Positions 1 to 9,214 of a stretch of 64,000 nt of DNA are shown here, in pieces; positions within the stretch are counted from its first letter, which is position 1; each line of letters opens with the position of its first letter. The notes under the pieces are model-generated. The model had not been told where the DNA came from. It did no database searches and worked only from the letters and a program-made list of their open reading frames with translations. The position numbers were made by a program, and so were the translations under genes. The DNA comes from Bordetella genomosp. 10 (GTDB taxonomy: Bacteria > Pseudomonadota > Gammaproteobacteria > Burkholderiales > Burkholderiaceae_B), in contig NZ_NEVM01000001.1 in the NCBI RefSeq assembly GCF_002261225.1, positions 372,001 to 436,000 on the forward strand, written 5' to 3'.

Positions 1-163
1 TGCCGAAGGTCAGCGGCAACAGCAGCGCGATGCCCGCCGCGGGCCCCAGGCCAGGTAGTACGCCCACCACGGTACCCAGGATGCTGCCTATCAGCACGAA
101 AAGCAGATTGCGCGGTTCGACGGCTGCGGCGAAGCCGTGCAGCATGTGCTCGAAGTTATTCAT
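1..163 (-). CDS. tctA: TctA-type tripartite tricarboxylate transporter large permease, N-terminal part
   Basis: The reverse strand from 163 reads MNNFEHMLHGFAAAV, followed by a hydrophobic stretch with a VGVLPGLGPAAG motif. This glycine/proline-rich motif is the signature of the large membrane subunit of tripartite tricarboxylate transporters. Only about 54 N-terminal residues are in the window; the family is about 500 residues long. It lies 13 bases after tctB, so the two are presumably cotranscribed. It would form the inner-membrane channel that imports carboxylates delivered by a Bug/TctC receptor. The substrate cannot be told from this fragment. Confidence 0.88.
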   Translation of the reverse strand, partial: MNNFEHMLHGFAAAVEPRNLLFVLIGSILGTVVGVLPGLGPAAGIALLLPLTFG

Positions 164-176
164 GGTATTGCCGCGT

Positions 177-641
177 TCAAAAGGGGAGGAAGCCGACGGG
201 CAGGGGAACGCCGAACAGGCCGGCGAACAGCAGATAGCTGCCGCCGGCGAAAAGAATGGCGACGGCGGCGCCCGCGTAACGGTTGCCGTGATGAAAGCGC
301 AGGATCAGGCCCAGCAGAAATGCCGCGGTCGCCAGGGCATAGCCCAAGGTCTCGAAAAACAGGAAATAGAGCCCGGTCCAGATCGACACGGTCAACAGCA
401 CGCGGAAATCCTGATCGCGCACGTAGCGGTAGAAGCGGGCGCCGTCCGCGCGCAGTGCGGCCCGGGCGCACCCTTGCACGATCAAGACGATGCCGACGAT
501 GATCAAGGCGATTGTGAGCACCTCGGGGAACAGGCGCGGCCCCAATGGGTCGCCGAACTGAAGCACGGGAATCTGCGAGATGCCCCAGCCGTAGATCAGG
601 GCAATGATGAGGGCGGCGGCGCCCAGGGCAAGCTGTGTCAT
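177..641 (-). CDS. tctB: TctB-type tripartite tricarboxylate transporter small permease
   Basis: A 154-residue hydrophobic protein starting MTQLALGAAALI with four predicted membrane segments (about residues 5-25, 38-60, 80-100 and 105-145). Size and layout match TctB, the small poorly conserved subunit that partners TctA. The ATG at 641 overlaps the tetR stop codon by four bases (ATGA), which indicates translational coupling; a much longer in-frame reading upstream is only a shadow over tetR. The order tetR-tctB-tctA suggests a carboxylate importer made with its own regulator. Identification rests on hydrophobicity pattern and neighbour. Confidence 0.85.
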   Translation of the reverse strand: MTQLALGAAALIIALIYGWGISQIPVLQFGDPLGPRLFPEVLTIALIIVGIVLIVQGCARAALRADGARFYRYVRDQDFRVLLTVSIWTGLYFLFFETLGYALATAAFLLGLILRFHHGNRYAGAAVAILFAGGSYLLFAGLFGVPLPVGFLPF

Positions 642-1255
642 TGCGCGGCCCCGCACGATGTGTCTTTGCGCCCGCTCAGCAGCATGGCCACGATGGCGCG
701 GGCCGTGGTGGCGGGCCGCGCTTGCGGACGCAGTACCGACGCGGCAAGCGCGCCTTCGTAGAGCAGCAGCAGTTGGTCGGCCAGCGCGTCGCTGGCGCCG
801 TTCACGCCGTTCTTCCGGTCCGGCTCGGCCTGCAACAGCCGGACGAAGAGGGCACGTAAAAATGCCTTGTGCTCCTGGCCCACCGCGAAGATGGCCTCCG
901 ATCGCGGATTCTCCGTCACCGCGATGACGAACGCGCAACCGCGATAGTGTTCGTCGCGGGTCTTCGTTTCCAGGCTGGCGAAGATGGCGTCTACGGCCTC
1001 GGCGCCGGATTTGTCTGTGACCAGGTCCAGTAGCTGTCGGCTGACGCATTCATGCCGATGCCGAAGATAAGCCAGCACCAGTCCTTCCTTGCCGCGGAAA
1101 TGCCTGTATAGCGTCGCGCGGGTGATGCGCAAATGCCGCACGAGGCTATCAACGCCAAGCAGATACGTCCCATGTCGATAAAACAACTCGCCGACCGCCG
1201 CGATGATGCGATCACGGGTGGGCAAGGAGGAATCAAGCGATGATGCAGTTTGCAT
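638..1255 (-). CDS. TetR/AcrR-family transcriptional regulator
   Basis: This 205-residue protein has an N-terminal TetR helix-turn-helix (about residues 13-60), with the characteristic LRITRATLYRHFRGKEGLV recognition-helix region. The C-terminal ligand domain contains CAFVIAVTENP, a pattern common in TetR proteins of the YcdC/AcrR type. It is the first gene of an operon with tctB and tctA, so it probably senses the imported compound or a product of it and autoregulates the operon. The start at 1255 gives the usual family length. A decayed transposase lies directly upstream and may have replaced the native promoter region. Confidence 0.88.
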   Translation of the reverse strand: MQTASSLDSSLPTRDRIIAAVGELFYRHGTYLLGVDSLVRHLRITRATLYRHFRGKEGLVLAYLRHRHECVSRQLLDLVTDKSGAEAVDAIFASLETKTRDEHYRGCAFVIAVTENPRSEAIFAVGQEHKAFLRALFVRLLQAEPDRKNGVNGASDALADQLLLLYEGALAASVLRPQARPATTARAIVAMLLSGRKDTSCGAAQ

Positions 1256-1440
1256 GGCCGGTAGAAAGAACGTTCGTTCTACCGAAGAATACGTGGCGTC
1301 CCGGGGTGGACCAACGTCAAATAATTCATCTGCAAATAGCCGAAAGCAGTGACTCTCAGCTGCTGTTCAGCTTGTTGGCCACCGCGTTTCGCGTATTCGA
1401 GCTGACGCAATCTCAAGCGCCCTTGCCCGGCAAGGACTAG

Positions 1441-1745
1441 GTGCGTGTCATCGTGATTGACCTGTCCGAGACGGACCTATAGATCGCCCGCCAGTATTCC
1501 CCACCGCGATGATCGTGGCCGACCGCTTTCACGTTGTGCGCCTGGTCAATCAGAACTTTCCCAGGCTATGGCAGCAACGGACCCCGAAGGCCGGAAGAAC
1601 CGGGGCTCGCTCAGCCTGGTCATCGCCATCACTGGAAGCTGACGGCCTCGCAAAAGGAACGTCGACACTTGTACCTGGCGCAATCGCGGTGTTGCAGGCG
1701 CTGTATTTCGCCAAGCAGCAATTGGACAGCTTTGGGAGGCTTCCA
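1441..1745 (+). pseudogene. ISL3-family transposase remnant
   Basis: Scattered over three frames are pieces of one ISL3-type DDE transposase: VRVIVIDLSE (from 1441), MIVADRFHVVRLVNQNF (from 1509), DPEGRKNRG (about 1585), HHWKLTASQKER (about 1630) and VLQALYFAKQQLDSF (about 1690). The ADRFHV segment is the family's catalytic-core neighbourhood. At least three frame changes and an in-frame stop make it non-functional, and no inverted repeats were found. It fills the gap of about 500 bases between tetR and the lysR gene; the rest of that gap (1256-1440) shows nothing recognisable. Confidence 0.7.
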
Positions 1746-1764
1746 CTCGCTGCCCGCATTCACG

Positions 1765-2694
1765 CTAGATCAGCATCCGAACACCTTCGGCGCGGGCCGA
1801 GCGCGGGATCTCCTGGAGCATTAGTTCGAGCAAGGCTTCGGCTGCCGGTGTCAGGCTACGCTGGTCAGGCTGGACCAGACACATCTGGCGGTGGCAGGTG
1901 GGGTCTTCCAACAGGCGGCATTGCAGCTTGTTTAGGGGAACTCGCTTTGCCGACAACGACGGCAGCGCACAGATGCCCAGGCCCTGATTGATCAATGATT
2001 CGATCGTTGCCGTGTGGCTGACCTGGCAACTTGGATTTCGCACGTTTTCCGGCATGTCCGAAGATGGCATCTGCCTAAGCTGCATCGCCAGCCTGCTGGA
2101 TTGAGAGAATCCAATGATCTGATATGGCTCTAGGTCAATCCATCGAACGCGCCGCAACTTCGTCAGCGGATGACCTTTCGCGAACAGCACGGCGAACTGA
2201 TCGTCAAAAAGAGGCGTATACCTCAAATTCGATAGTCGGTTCAGCGGACTGGTGATGCCAAAATCGGCTTCGCGCTTCAGTACCCGTTCTTCGGCGGCGT
2301 CGGAACTGTCTTCCTGCAGGTGTACAGAAACACCTGGATGGCTCTTCATGAATTTTCCCAGCACCTGCGGGATCACGAGCGCCATGATCGAGGGGACCAC
2401 GGAAATACTGACATGCCCCCGCGTGCGGGCGCCTAGTGCGCGCATCTTGCCCAAGGCAGAATCGAAATCCTCCAGCAATCTGCGCGCTGTCGGCAGGAAC
2501 TCTTCCCCCGCAGCGGTAAGCAGCAGCGTCCGCGTCGTTCGATCGAACAGGCGCACTCCTATGGACGCTTCCAGCTGCTGCAACGTCAGCGTCAGCGCGG
2601 ACTGTGACACGTTGAGTTGAAGTGCGGCCTTGGAAACGCTTTGCCAGACGGCAACTTCCACAAAGCAGCGCAGGTGCCGGAGGGCGGCAGTCAT
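1765..2694 (-). CDS. LysR-family transcriptional regulator
   Basis: A 309-residue LysR regulator: winged helix-turn-helix at about residues 3-62 (LQQLEASIGVRLFDRTTRT) followed by a substrate-binding domain of two alpha/beta lobes. It is divergent from the enolase-superfamily gene at 2834, with 139 bases between start codons that contain a dyad of the LysR T-N11-A type. It most likely controls the downstream enolase-superfamily enzyme and Bug receptor in response to their substrate, and represses itself. The effector is unknown. Confidence 0.9.
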   Translation of the reverse strand: MTAALRHLRCFVEVAVWQSVSKAALQLNVSQSALTLTLQQLEASIGVRLFDRTTRTLLLTAAGEEFLPTARRLLEDFDSALGKMRALGARTRGHVSISVVPSIMALVIPQVLGKFMKSHPGVSVHLQEDSSDAAEERVLKREADFGITSPLNRLSNLRYTPLFDDQFAVLFAKGHPLTKLRRVRWIDLEPYQIIGFSQSSRLAMQLRQMPSSDMPENVRNPSCQVSHTATIESLINQGLGICALPSLSAKRVPLNKLQCRLLEDPTCHRQMCLVQPDQRSLTPAAEALLELMLQEIPRSARAEGVRMLI

Positions 2695-2737
2695 GGCAGG
2701 TTCCTATCAAAAAAACTCATTAATCGATCTTATAGTT

Positions 2738-2752
2738 CTATTGGACGAATAG
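2738..2752. promoter_or_regulatory. Putative LysR operator (T-N11-A dyad)
   Basis: CTATT-GGACG-AATAG is a perfect inverted repeat and contains the LysR box pattern T-N11-A. It sits between the divergent lysR (start 2694) and enolase-family gene (start 2834), the expected place for a LysR recognition site. Confidence 0.5.
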
Positions 2753-2833
2753 TACCTCCGCTTTTAAAGTTTCTAGGTGCAAAACGCGCCATTGATCAGA
2801 AGGGCGGCGCCCCTCGCTTTTCCTTAACCACGC

Positions 2834-3979
2834 ATGAAAATCACCGACATCAAAGCATCCCTCCACCGAAATGAAATCGATCTTCCCGGTATCGGAAAAT
2901 CCATTGAGAGCCGCGCATTCGTCTTCGTTGAGGTGGAAACGGACGAAGGCATTTCCGGTCTGGGTATCACGGGGCAGTTCCTGCCGTGGGCCGTGATTAC
3001 CGCCATCAAGGACCACATACTTCCAACCTTGAAGGGTATGGATCCTTACCACACCGAAAAGATCCATTCGACTGTGTGGAAGAAGTTGAATAATCGCGCG
3101 TACACGGGCGTGATTTCCAACGCACTGTCCGCCATCGACATTGCATTGTGGGACATACGCGGCAAGAAAGAAAAGCGTACCGTCGCCGAACTGCTGGGGG
3201 GCTACCGGGATTGGGCAAATACTTACGCGACGTTCGGCTATCCGTTTTTCGACGAGGATCAACTGGCCGAATATGGCCGAAAATTTGTGGCCGAGGGCCA
3301 TCGTGCCTTGAAAATGGTCGTGGGCGAGCCGTCACGCACCTGGCAGGATGACGCCCGTCGTGTGCGGGCGGCCCGCGCCGCCATCGGCCCGGACGTGCAA
3401 CTGATGATCGACGCGAACTGCTATTTCAATCCCCACGAAGCGCGCTTGTTGTGCCGGGCCATCGAGGAGTGCAACCTCACGTGGTTCGAGGAACCCTTGC
3501 AGCAGAATGACGCCCGCGCGCTGGCCGATCTGCGGCAGCACACCTCCATTCCCATCGCTGCCGGCCAGATGGAGGGCCACCGATGGCGCTACCGCGAACT
3601 GGTGGTCCATCACGCGGTCGACGTCATTCAGCCCAACGTGCTTTACAACGGCGGCTATACCGAATCCTTGAAAGTCGCGCACCTGGCGCAGGCATTCAAT
3701 CTGCCTATGTCGAATGGCGGCGGATGGCCGATATTCAATATGCATCTGCTTGCCGGCGTACTGAACGGCGGCCCAGTCGAGTTCCACTACGGGATGTGGC
3801 AGACGGGCAAACGCTTCTTTGTCGGCACTCCGGATCCGCTGAATGGCAAGATGGAGATACCCAAAACGCCGGGGCTGGGCTTTACGCCGAATTACGATCA
3901 GCTCAAGGACGCCCGGGTCGAGGGGCCAGACGACACGATGAACGATGGCCGCGATGGTCACGGCTACCTGTTGCGTTGA
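2834..3979 (+). CDS. Mandelate racemase / muconate lactonizing enzyme-type enolase-superfamily protein
   Basis: A 381-residue protein with an N-terminal capping domain (1-120, including NALSAIDIALWDIRGK) and a C-terminal TIM barrel. Metal ligands are visible at D193 (MIDAN) and E219/E220 (FEEPL). The usual third ligand motif AGE reads AGQMEG (Q245, E247), and the usual KxK dyad reads K160-M-V, so the active site departs from the racemase/MLE standard. The family abstracts a proton alpha to a carboxylate, commonly in sugar-acid dehydration. Together with the Bug receptor 28 bases downstream it suggests uptake and dehydration of a hydroxy or sugar acid. The substrate is not predictable. Confidence 0.85.
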   Translation: MKITDIKASLHRNEIDLPGIGKSIESRAFVFVEVETDEGISGLGITGQFLPWAVITAIKDHILPTLKGMDPYHTEKIHSTVWKKLNNRAYTGVISNALSAIDIALWDIRGKKEKRTVAELLGGYRDWANTYATFGYPFFDEDQLAEYGRKFVAEGHRALKMVVGEPSRTWQDDARRVRAARAAIGPDVQLMIDANCYFNPHEARLLCRAIEECNLTWFEEPLQQNDARALADLRQHTSIPIAAGQMEGHRWRYRELVVHHAVDVIQPNVLYNGGYTESLKVAHLAQAFNLPMSNGGGWPIFNMHLLAGVLNGGPVEFHYGMWQTGKRFFVGTPDPLNGKMEIPKTPGLGFTPNYDQLKDARVEGPDDTMNDGRDGHGYLLR

Positions 3980-4007
3980 TCAATAAATATAAGTGGAGGG
4001 ACATGAC

Positions 4008-5021
4008 ATGGGTGTTTTTACACATCACCCCGGGGGCGGGTGCGTGTTCGCGCTAGGGTTGGCGGCGGTTGGATTATTTGCGTCCAGTCTGCCTGCGCGG
4101 GCAGAGGCAGCGGGCTTTCCCGACCGTCCGATAACGCTGGTGGTGCCGATGGCCCCGGGCGGTCCGGCGGACACTGCGGCGCGGGCCGTCCAGGTGGAGA
4201 TGAGCAAGAAGCTGGGGCAGACGATAGTCATCGAGAATCGCGCCGGCGCTGGCGGGTCCATCGCAGTGAATATGGTGAGGCGGGCGGCGCCGGACGGTTA
4301 CACTATTTTGATCGCCAATGCGTCTACGCACGCGATTGCTCCCAGCATCTACGAGCGCCTCTCATACGATCCTGTGAAGGACTTCGCGCCTGTGGGACAG
4401 ATCGTTGTGTCACCCGGTATTCTGGTCGCCTCGCATAAGGTGGCGCCGGACTGCAAACTGGCAACCTTCATCGCTAACCTCAAGAAGGCGCCTGGCAAGA
4501 TCGCGTTCGGCTCGGCGGGAACCGGCACGCTTTCACATCTGACCGGAGCACGCTTCGAAGCCGCGACAGGAACGCAGATGCTTCACGTTCCCTACAAAGG
4601 GCTGGCACCGGCTATCAACGATCTGTATGCGGGGCAGATCGACGTCGTTTTCGACAGCGTAAGTTCGGCGCTGCCGCATGTGCAGAGTGGCAAGTTCTGC
4701 GCGCTGGCGGTACAGTCGGCCGCCCGCATTGAGGCGTTGCCGGACGTTCCCACCTACGCGGAAGCAGGGTTGCCGGATCTAAACAGTCCTACCTGGTATG
4801 GTGTCGTGGCGCCGGCCCACACGCCGCCGGCGGTGGTCGCCGCGTTGAATACGGCACTGGATTCCGCTCTCAAGGATCCGGTTGTGGTGCAAGCATTCGA
4901 TCGTATGGGCGTGTATGCCGCGGCCACCACTCCGGAGGAGTATGGCGAGCGGATCAAGCAGGACATCGCAACCTGGAAGCAGCTCACGGAACAGATCCAT
5001 TTCGAGAAAATACAGCAATAG
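4008..5021 (+). CDS. Bug/TctC-family periplasmic solute-binding receptor
   Basis: Signal peptide (about residues 1-31, ending in an alanine-rich ARAEAAG region), then a mature domain with family motifs FPDRPITLVVP, GGPADTAAR and AAPDGYT, and FGSAGTGTLSHL in the binding lobe. Members bind carboxylated metabolites in the periplasm and either feed TctAB or act as sensors. The ATG at 4008 is chosen over an in-frame GTG at 3993 because GGAGGG (3995-4000) is spaced seven bases before it. It probably serves the compound used by the enolase-family enzyme just upstream. Confidence 0.9.
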   Translation: MGVFTHHPGGGCVFALGLAAVGLFASSLPARAEAAGFPDRPITLVVPMAPGGPADTAARAVQVEMSKKLGQTIVIENRAGAGGSIAVNMVRRAAPDGYTILIANASTHAIAPSIYERLSYDPVKDFAPVGQIVVSPGILVASHKVAPDCKLATFIANLKKAPGKIAFGSAGTGTLSHLTGARFEAATGTQMLHVPYKGLAPAINDLYAGQIDVVFDSVSSALPHVQSGKFCALAVQSAARIEALPDVPTYAEAGLPDLNSPTWYGVVAPAHTPPAVVAALNTALDSALKDPVVVQAFDRMGVYAAATTPEEYGERIKQDIATWKQLTEQIHFEKIQQ

Positions 5022-6076
5022 GGCATCGCTTGAGTTTCAATTACTTAGCTGTACGTTGCCATCAGAATCGGCGCTGCTGTGCCATAACTTGGAATTCTCC
5101 ACCGAGGATTTCGTTTAACTTGGAATATTCCTAAGCAAAGTGGTGACCGCGTGCCACCGATGGCTGGTAGGGCCGGCGAACGTCGTCTTTCGGCTGTTCA
5201 TTCAACTGGTCGTTGCAACGGCTCGGCCAAATCGATCTGCCGGTGTTTCGTAGTTCAGCGTCTTCCTCGGCAGTTAATCGATCCGTCCTTGCCCACGAGC
5301 GCCGCAATGCTGAGACTTTCGCAAACTTGAATGGCAGGGCATCCCCGCCTGGTCGCCGGCCAGAGCCAACGATCTGCTGTAATAACACTGGCCCGTTCCG
5401 GGCCGCCACATCTCCCCTGGCGTCACCATGCGAGTTTCCTTTTTTGGCTGCCGTAGCCTCGGCGGCCTGCCTCCTTTCGGCCCGCGGCTTTGTCGCGCCG
5501 GCTCCGCCGATGCCCTCCCAACGACAACCGTGTCGCCATCGACCAGGCCGATGATCCCCGGCTGCCGGCGAACGATCGCTTATCCAGCAATCCGGCGACG
5601 CTTCCTCAAGCGGAGCCAATAAAGGTTAAAGGTCGCTGCCGCGGCGCCCATGTCCGGCATTCTTACCGGCAAATCTTCGGCACCGGTGCTCGTCACAACG
5701 GCCAGTACAGTTGCCACAGTCCCCCAAGGCGAGCTCCCTGCGATGAAGACGCCTGACGGGAAGCCGGTCACTCCGCCGCCGCAAGCAACGCAAGCGGTGG
5801 CCACCGGGTATCATTCCCATTGCTGATATCGAGCCACCGTCGCCTGAGCCTGCTGCAGAGGTAGTAGTCCTCATAAGGGAATCTATCCTAAGAATGCCGG
5901 CCCGATTGGGGCCGGGTGTCCTTGGGGGGCAGGAAAGGGCCGCCGATATCGGGGCCCAGGAAACTGGAGACGCAAACCAGCTACTAGATCCAAACGCGGA
6001 ACGTGACGCGGAACGATTGCGGAATGTTTAGGGGCTCGCGAAGCGCATACTATCAGTAAGAAGCCCTAGAATCCTG
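5022..6076. other. Long intergenic stretch with no convincing gene
   Basis: Over 1 kb between the Bug gene and tRNA-Leu. Apart from an IS30 transposase tail at about 5192-5268, no protein-like reading frame convinces. A 58-codon frame at 5650-5826 (starting MSGILTGKSS) has a low-complexity Ala/Thr/Pro composition and no clear ribosome site, so it is not called. The stretch looks like decayed insertion DNA. Confidence 0.5.
5192..5268 (-). pseudogene. IS30-family transposase C-terminal remnant
   Basis: Read on the minus strand, this segment encodes RKTLNYETPADRF followed by a tail, the typical end of IS30 transposases. It is clearly related in DNA sequence to the ends of the two IS30 copies at 26020-26109 and 29276-29370, but carries more substitutions, so it is an older relic of the same or a close element. 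Confidence 0.65.
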
Positions 6077-6161
6077 TGGTGCCCGGGGCCGGAATCGAAC
6101 CGGCACGCCTTGCGGCGGGGGATTTTGAGTCCCCTGCGTCTACCAATTTCACCACCCGGGC
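6077..6161 (-). tRNA. tRNA-Leu (anticodon CAA)
   Basis: The reverse complement folds as a class II tRNA: acceptor GCCCGGG/CCCGGGC, D-arm, anticodon stem GGGGA/TCCCC around the loop CTCAAAA (anticodon CAA, reads UUG), a variable arm, and T-loop GTTCGATTC. The 3' CCA is genome-encoded at 6077-6079. A TATAAT-like -10 element lies on the minus strand at 6213-6218, about 50 bases upstream. Confidence 0.97.
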
Positions 6162-6253
6162 GGATCGTGCGCGGTGGCCCCTGATGGGGTACGCGTTGGT
6201 GCAGAGAGCGGGATTATAGCGGTTTCGGGGAACTTTGCCTGGCGCCCCGGTCC

Positions 6254-6790
6254 CTATCCCAGCTCGATCGTATAGAACTTCGTATCCACCGCCATCCTCG
6301 GGAAGCTCGCCGGCAGGGCGTCCGGTGTCACTTCTGTGAATCCGTGCTTTTCGTAGAACCGGTGAGCCGCCAGGAACTTGGCTGTCGTGCCCAGGTAGAT
6401 CCGCCGCAACCCGCGTTGCCGGGCCGCCGCCAGCAAGGTTTCCAGCAAGCGGGCGGCGACGCCGAGGTTCCGGCCGCGGTAGGGCGCCGCGACGAACATC
6501 TTGCGCAGGGCGGCCTGGTGGTCGCCGATGTCCTTTAAGGCGATGGTGCCGATGACCTTACCTTCGCCCGTGGGGGAGCCGTCCTCCCCGGTCACCGCCA
6601 CCCAGAAATCGCCCTTGCCCGTCTGGTAGAAGGCCTCGATCGCGGCCAGGTCCGGCTGGTCCTCCGCCGTGATCGGGATCCCGAATTCCTCGCGCTGGAT
6701 GGGGAGTATGGTGTCCGCTACTCCCTGCTTGTCGGCCGGCCGGTAACGCCGGATTTCGAAGCGAACCCCATTATTACGAGTGCTGCCCAA
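6254..6790 (-). CDS. GNAT-family N-acetyltransferase
   Basis: A 178-residue single-domain GNAT protein. The acetyl-CoA pyrophosphate-binding motif A is seen as LRKMFVAAPYRGRNLGVAAR at about residues 94-113, followed by LYLGTT-like strand 5 and FYEKHGF, the usual C-terminal motif. The likely start is a TTG at 6790: the minus strand has GGGAGG at 6797-6802 with six bases before that TTG, and no in-frame ATG occurs nearby. The target is unknown; relatives acetylate small amines or protein N termini. It is transcribed divergently from htpG. Confidence 0.85.
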   Translation of the reverse strand: MGSTRNNGVRFEIRRYRPADKQGVADTILPIQREEFGIPITAEDQPDLAAIEAFYQTGKGDFWVAVTGEDGSPTGEGKVIGTIALKDIGDHQAALRKMFVAAPYRGRNLGVAARLLETLLAAARQRGLRRIYLGTTAKFLAAHRFYEKHGFTEVTPDALPASFPRMAVDTKFYTIELG

Positions 6791-6983
6791 GTGATTCCTC
6801 CCATCGAACCGGCCTCAAGCACGCTTTCGAGCTTCCCCGGCCGGTTGATTATCATAGCCCCCTTGAAATATCCCCCTCCGCCCCTATTCTTACGGCTGCT
6901 GGCGCTATCCGCCGGGAGCCGGTAGCGTATCCGGCGGGCCTTTGGCATTCCCTCCTTTCCCAGACCTTGAAGATTTCGACACC

Positions 6984-8894
6984 ATGAACGAAACCGTCTC
7001 CTCTACCCCGTCCGAAACCCTGGGCTTCCAGGCCGAGGTGAAGCAACTGCTGCACCTCATGATCCATTCGCTCTACAGCAACAAGGAAATCTTCCTGCGC
7101 GAGCTGGTGTCGAATGCTTCGGACGCCTGCGACAAGCTTCGCTTCGAAGCCATTGATAACGCTGCCCTGCTGGAAGGCGACGGCGATCTGGCCATCCGGG
7201 TGGACTATGACAAGGCCGCGCGCACGATCACGATTTCGGACAACGGCATCGGCCTGACTCGCGACGAAGCCATTGCCAACCTCGGCACCATCGCCCGCTC
7301 CGGCACCAAGGAGTTCTTCTCCAAGCTGACCGGCGACAAGCAGAAGGATGCCCAGTTGATCGGCCAGTTCGGCGTCGGTTTCTATTCCTCCTTCATCGTC
7401 GCCGACAAGGTCACGGTGATTACCCGCCGCGCCGGCACGCCCGCCGCAGACGCGGTGCGCTGGGAGTCGGACGGCCAGGGCGAGTTCACCATCGCCGCCA
7501 CCGAAAAGGCCACGCGCGGCACCGACGTCATCCTGCACCTGCGCGCCGACGAGGACGATCTGCTCAGCGGCTGGAAGCTGCGCGAGATCCTGCGTCGCTA
7601 TTCCGACCACATCTCCCTGCCCATCCGCATGGCGAAGGAAGAATGGGACGCCGAGAAGGGCGAGCAGGTCAAGAAAGAGGAACTGGAAACCGTCAACCAG
7701 GCCAATGCGCTGTGGACCCGCTCCAAGGGCGACATCACCGACGAGCAGTACAAGGAGTTCTACAAGCACGTCGCCCACGATTACGACGATCCGCTGGCCT
7801 GGACGCACAACCGCGTCGAAGGCCGCAGCGAATACACGCAACTGCTGTACATCCCCAAGCACGCGCCCATGGACATGTGGGACCGCGACGGCCGCCGCGG
7901 CGTGAAGCTGTACGTCAAGCGCGTCTTCATCATGGACGACGCGGAACAACTGCTGCCGTCCTATCTGCGCTTCGTGCGCGGCGTGATCGATTCGGCCGAC
8001 CTGCCGCTGAACGTCTCGCGTGAAATCCTGCAAGAAAGCCGTGACGTGCGCGCCATCCGCGAAGGCTCGGCCAAGCGCATCCTGTCGTTGCTGGAAGACA
8101 TGGCGGAAAACCGCAAGGACGACTACGTCACCTTCTGGAACGAGTTCGGCCAGGTGCTGAAGGAAGGCACGGGCGAGGACCAGGCCAACCTGGAACGCAT
8201 CGCCAAGCTGCTGCGCTTCGCCTCGACGAACTCGGGCGACGACACGCAATCCGTTTCGCTGGCGGACTACGTGTCGCGCATGAAGGAAGGCCAGGACAAG
8301 ATTTACTACGTCACCGGCGAAAGCTATGCCGCCGCCAGCAACAGCCCGCACCTGGAGATCTTCCGCAAGAAGGGCATCGAGGTGCTGCTGCTGTGGGAGC
8401 GCGTGGATGAGTGGATGCTGTCCTACCTGCGCGAATTCGAGGGCAAGTCCCTGGTGTCGGTCGCCAAGGGCGGGCTGGACCTGGACGCCCTGGCGGACGA
8501 GGAAGAAAAGAAGCGCCAGGCCGACGTGCAGGAGGAATTCAAGCCGCTGGTCGAACGCCTGAAGACCGCCCTGGGCGACAAGGTGGCCGACGTTCGGGTG
8601 ACCCTGCGTCTGGTCGATTCGCCGGCCTGCGTGGTGGTCGGGCAGAACGACCTGAGCCCGAACCTGCTGCGCATGCTCAAGGCCGCCGGCCAGCAGGCGC
8701 CGGACATCAAGCCGACGCTGGAAATCAATCCGGAGCACGCCCTGGTCCAACGCATCCGCGACGCGGGCGACAGCGATTTCGGCCAGTGGGCCGAGTTGCT
8801 GCTGGATCAGGCCATGCTCGCCGAGGGCGGCCAACTGTCGGATCCGGCCGCGTTCGTGAAGCGCTTGAACGCGCTGCTGCTGAAGGCGGCTTGA
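6984..8894 (+). CDS. htpG: Molecular chaperone HtpG (Hsp90)
   Basis: A 636-residue bacterial Hsp90. The N-terminal GHKL ATPase domain shows [35 protein letters not shown] and [11 protein letters not shown]; the middle domain contains LNVSREILQ; a C-terminal dimerisation domain completes it. It works as an ATP-driven cytoplasmic dimer that remodels client proteins under stress. The ATG at 6984 (MNETVSS) is chosen over upstream in-frame codons because it matches the family N terminus. No heat-shock promoter could be assigned with confidence. A rho-independent terminator follows at 8971. Confidence 0.98.
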   Translation: MNETVSSTPSETLGFQAEVKQLLHLMIHSLYSNKEIFLRELVSNASDACDKLRFEAIDNAALLEGDGDLAIRVDYDKAARTITISDNGIGLTRDEAIANLGTIARSGTKEFFSKLTGDKQKDAQLIGQFGVGFYSSFIVADKVTVITRRAGTPAADAVRWESDGQGEFTIAATEKATRGTDVILHLRADEDDLLSGWKLREILRRYSDHISLPIRMAKEEWDAEKGEQVKKEELETVNQANALWTRSKGDITDEQYKEFYKHVAHDYDDPLAWTHNRVEGRSEYTQLLYIPKHAPMDMWDRDGRRGVKLYVKRVFIMDDAEQLLPSYLRFVRGVIDSADLPLNVSREILQESRDVRAIREGSAKRILSLLEDMAENRKDDYVTFWNEFGQVLKEGTGEDQANLERIAKLLRFASTNSGDDTQSVSLADYVSRMKEGQDKIYYVTGESYAAASNSPHLEIFRKKGIEVLLLWERVDEWMLSYLREFEGKSLVSVAKGGLDLDALADEEEKKRQADVQEEFKPLVERLKTALGDKVADVRVTLRLVDSPACVVVGQNDLSPNLLRMLKAAGQQAPDIKPTLEINPEHALVQRIRDAGDSDFGQWAELLLDQAMLAEGGQLSDPAAFVKRLNALLLKAA

Positions 8895-9214
8895 TGATCG
8901 CTTGACGCCAATTCGCCGGTGATCCCGCGTAGTCCTTCGAGACGACGCGGCTTCAGAAAAGGCGATGAACGGGCCAGGTTTCCCCAGGGAGGCCTGGCCC
9001 TTCTGCTTCCTGGACGGCGCTGGAGATCGATAGCGTCGAAGCGACGCGTCGGCTTTGTCCGACGACGCGGCCAGCTTCTCCACGAGCACCGTGACCAGAT
9101 CGCGACAGATACTTTCAGGACGATTGCGGAACGGCCGCCACAAAGCGAATTTCAAGCTTCACGCGCCGTCCAAGGCTTCAATGCCGGCCTGGATGGCGCA
9201 CGCCCCGAGCAGCC
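8895..9214. other. htpG-to-AbiEii gap, possible antitoxin relic
   Basis: Contains the htpG terminator. From about 9100 one frame reads ILSGRLRNGRHKANFKLH then ASMPAWMAHA just before the AbiEii-like gene. This faintly resembles the C-terminal end of AbiEi/DUF6088-type antitoxins that normally precede such toxins, but the resemblance is weak. Confidence 0.25.
8971..9010 (+). terminator. Rho-independent terminator after htpG
   Basis: A perfect 8-bp stem (GGGCCAGG at 8971-8978, CCTGGCCC at 8993-9000) with a 14-base loop is followed by the T-rich TTCTGCTTCC. It lies 76 bases after the htpG stop. Confidence 0.7.

Noticed and set aside
5650..5826. 58-codon plus-strand frame (MSGILTGKSS...)
   Set aside because: Low-complexity composition, no clear ribosome site, and located in decayed intergenic DNA.
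6852..9155. 767-codon open frame on the minus strand across htpG
   Set aside because: It is entirely antisense to a clear htpG, and its low-complexity Gln/Arg/Val/Leu composition is what the reverse of a GC-rich gene gives.
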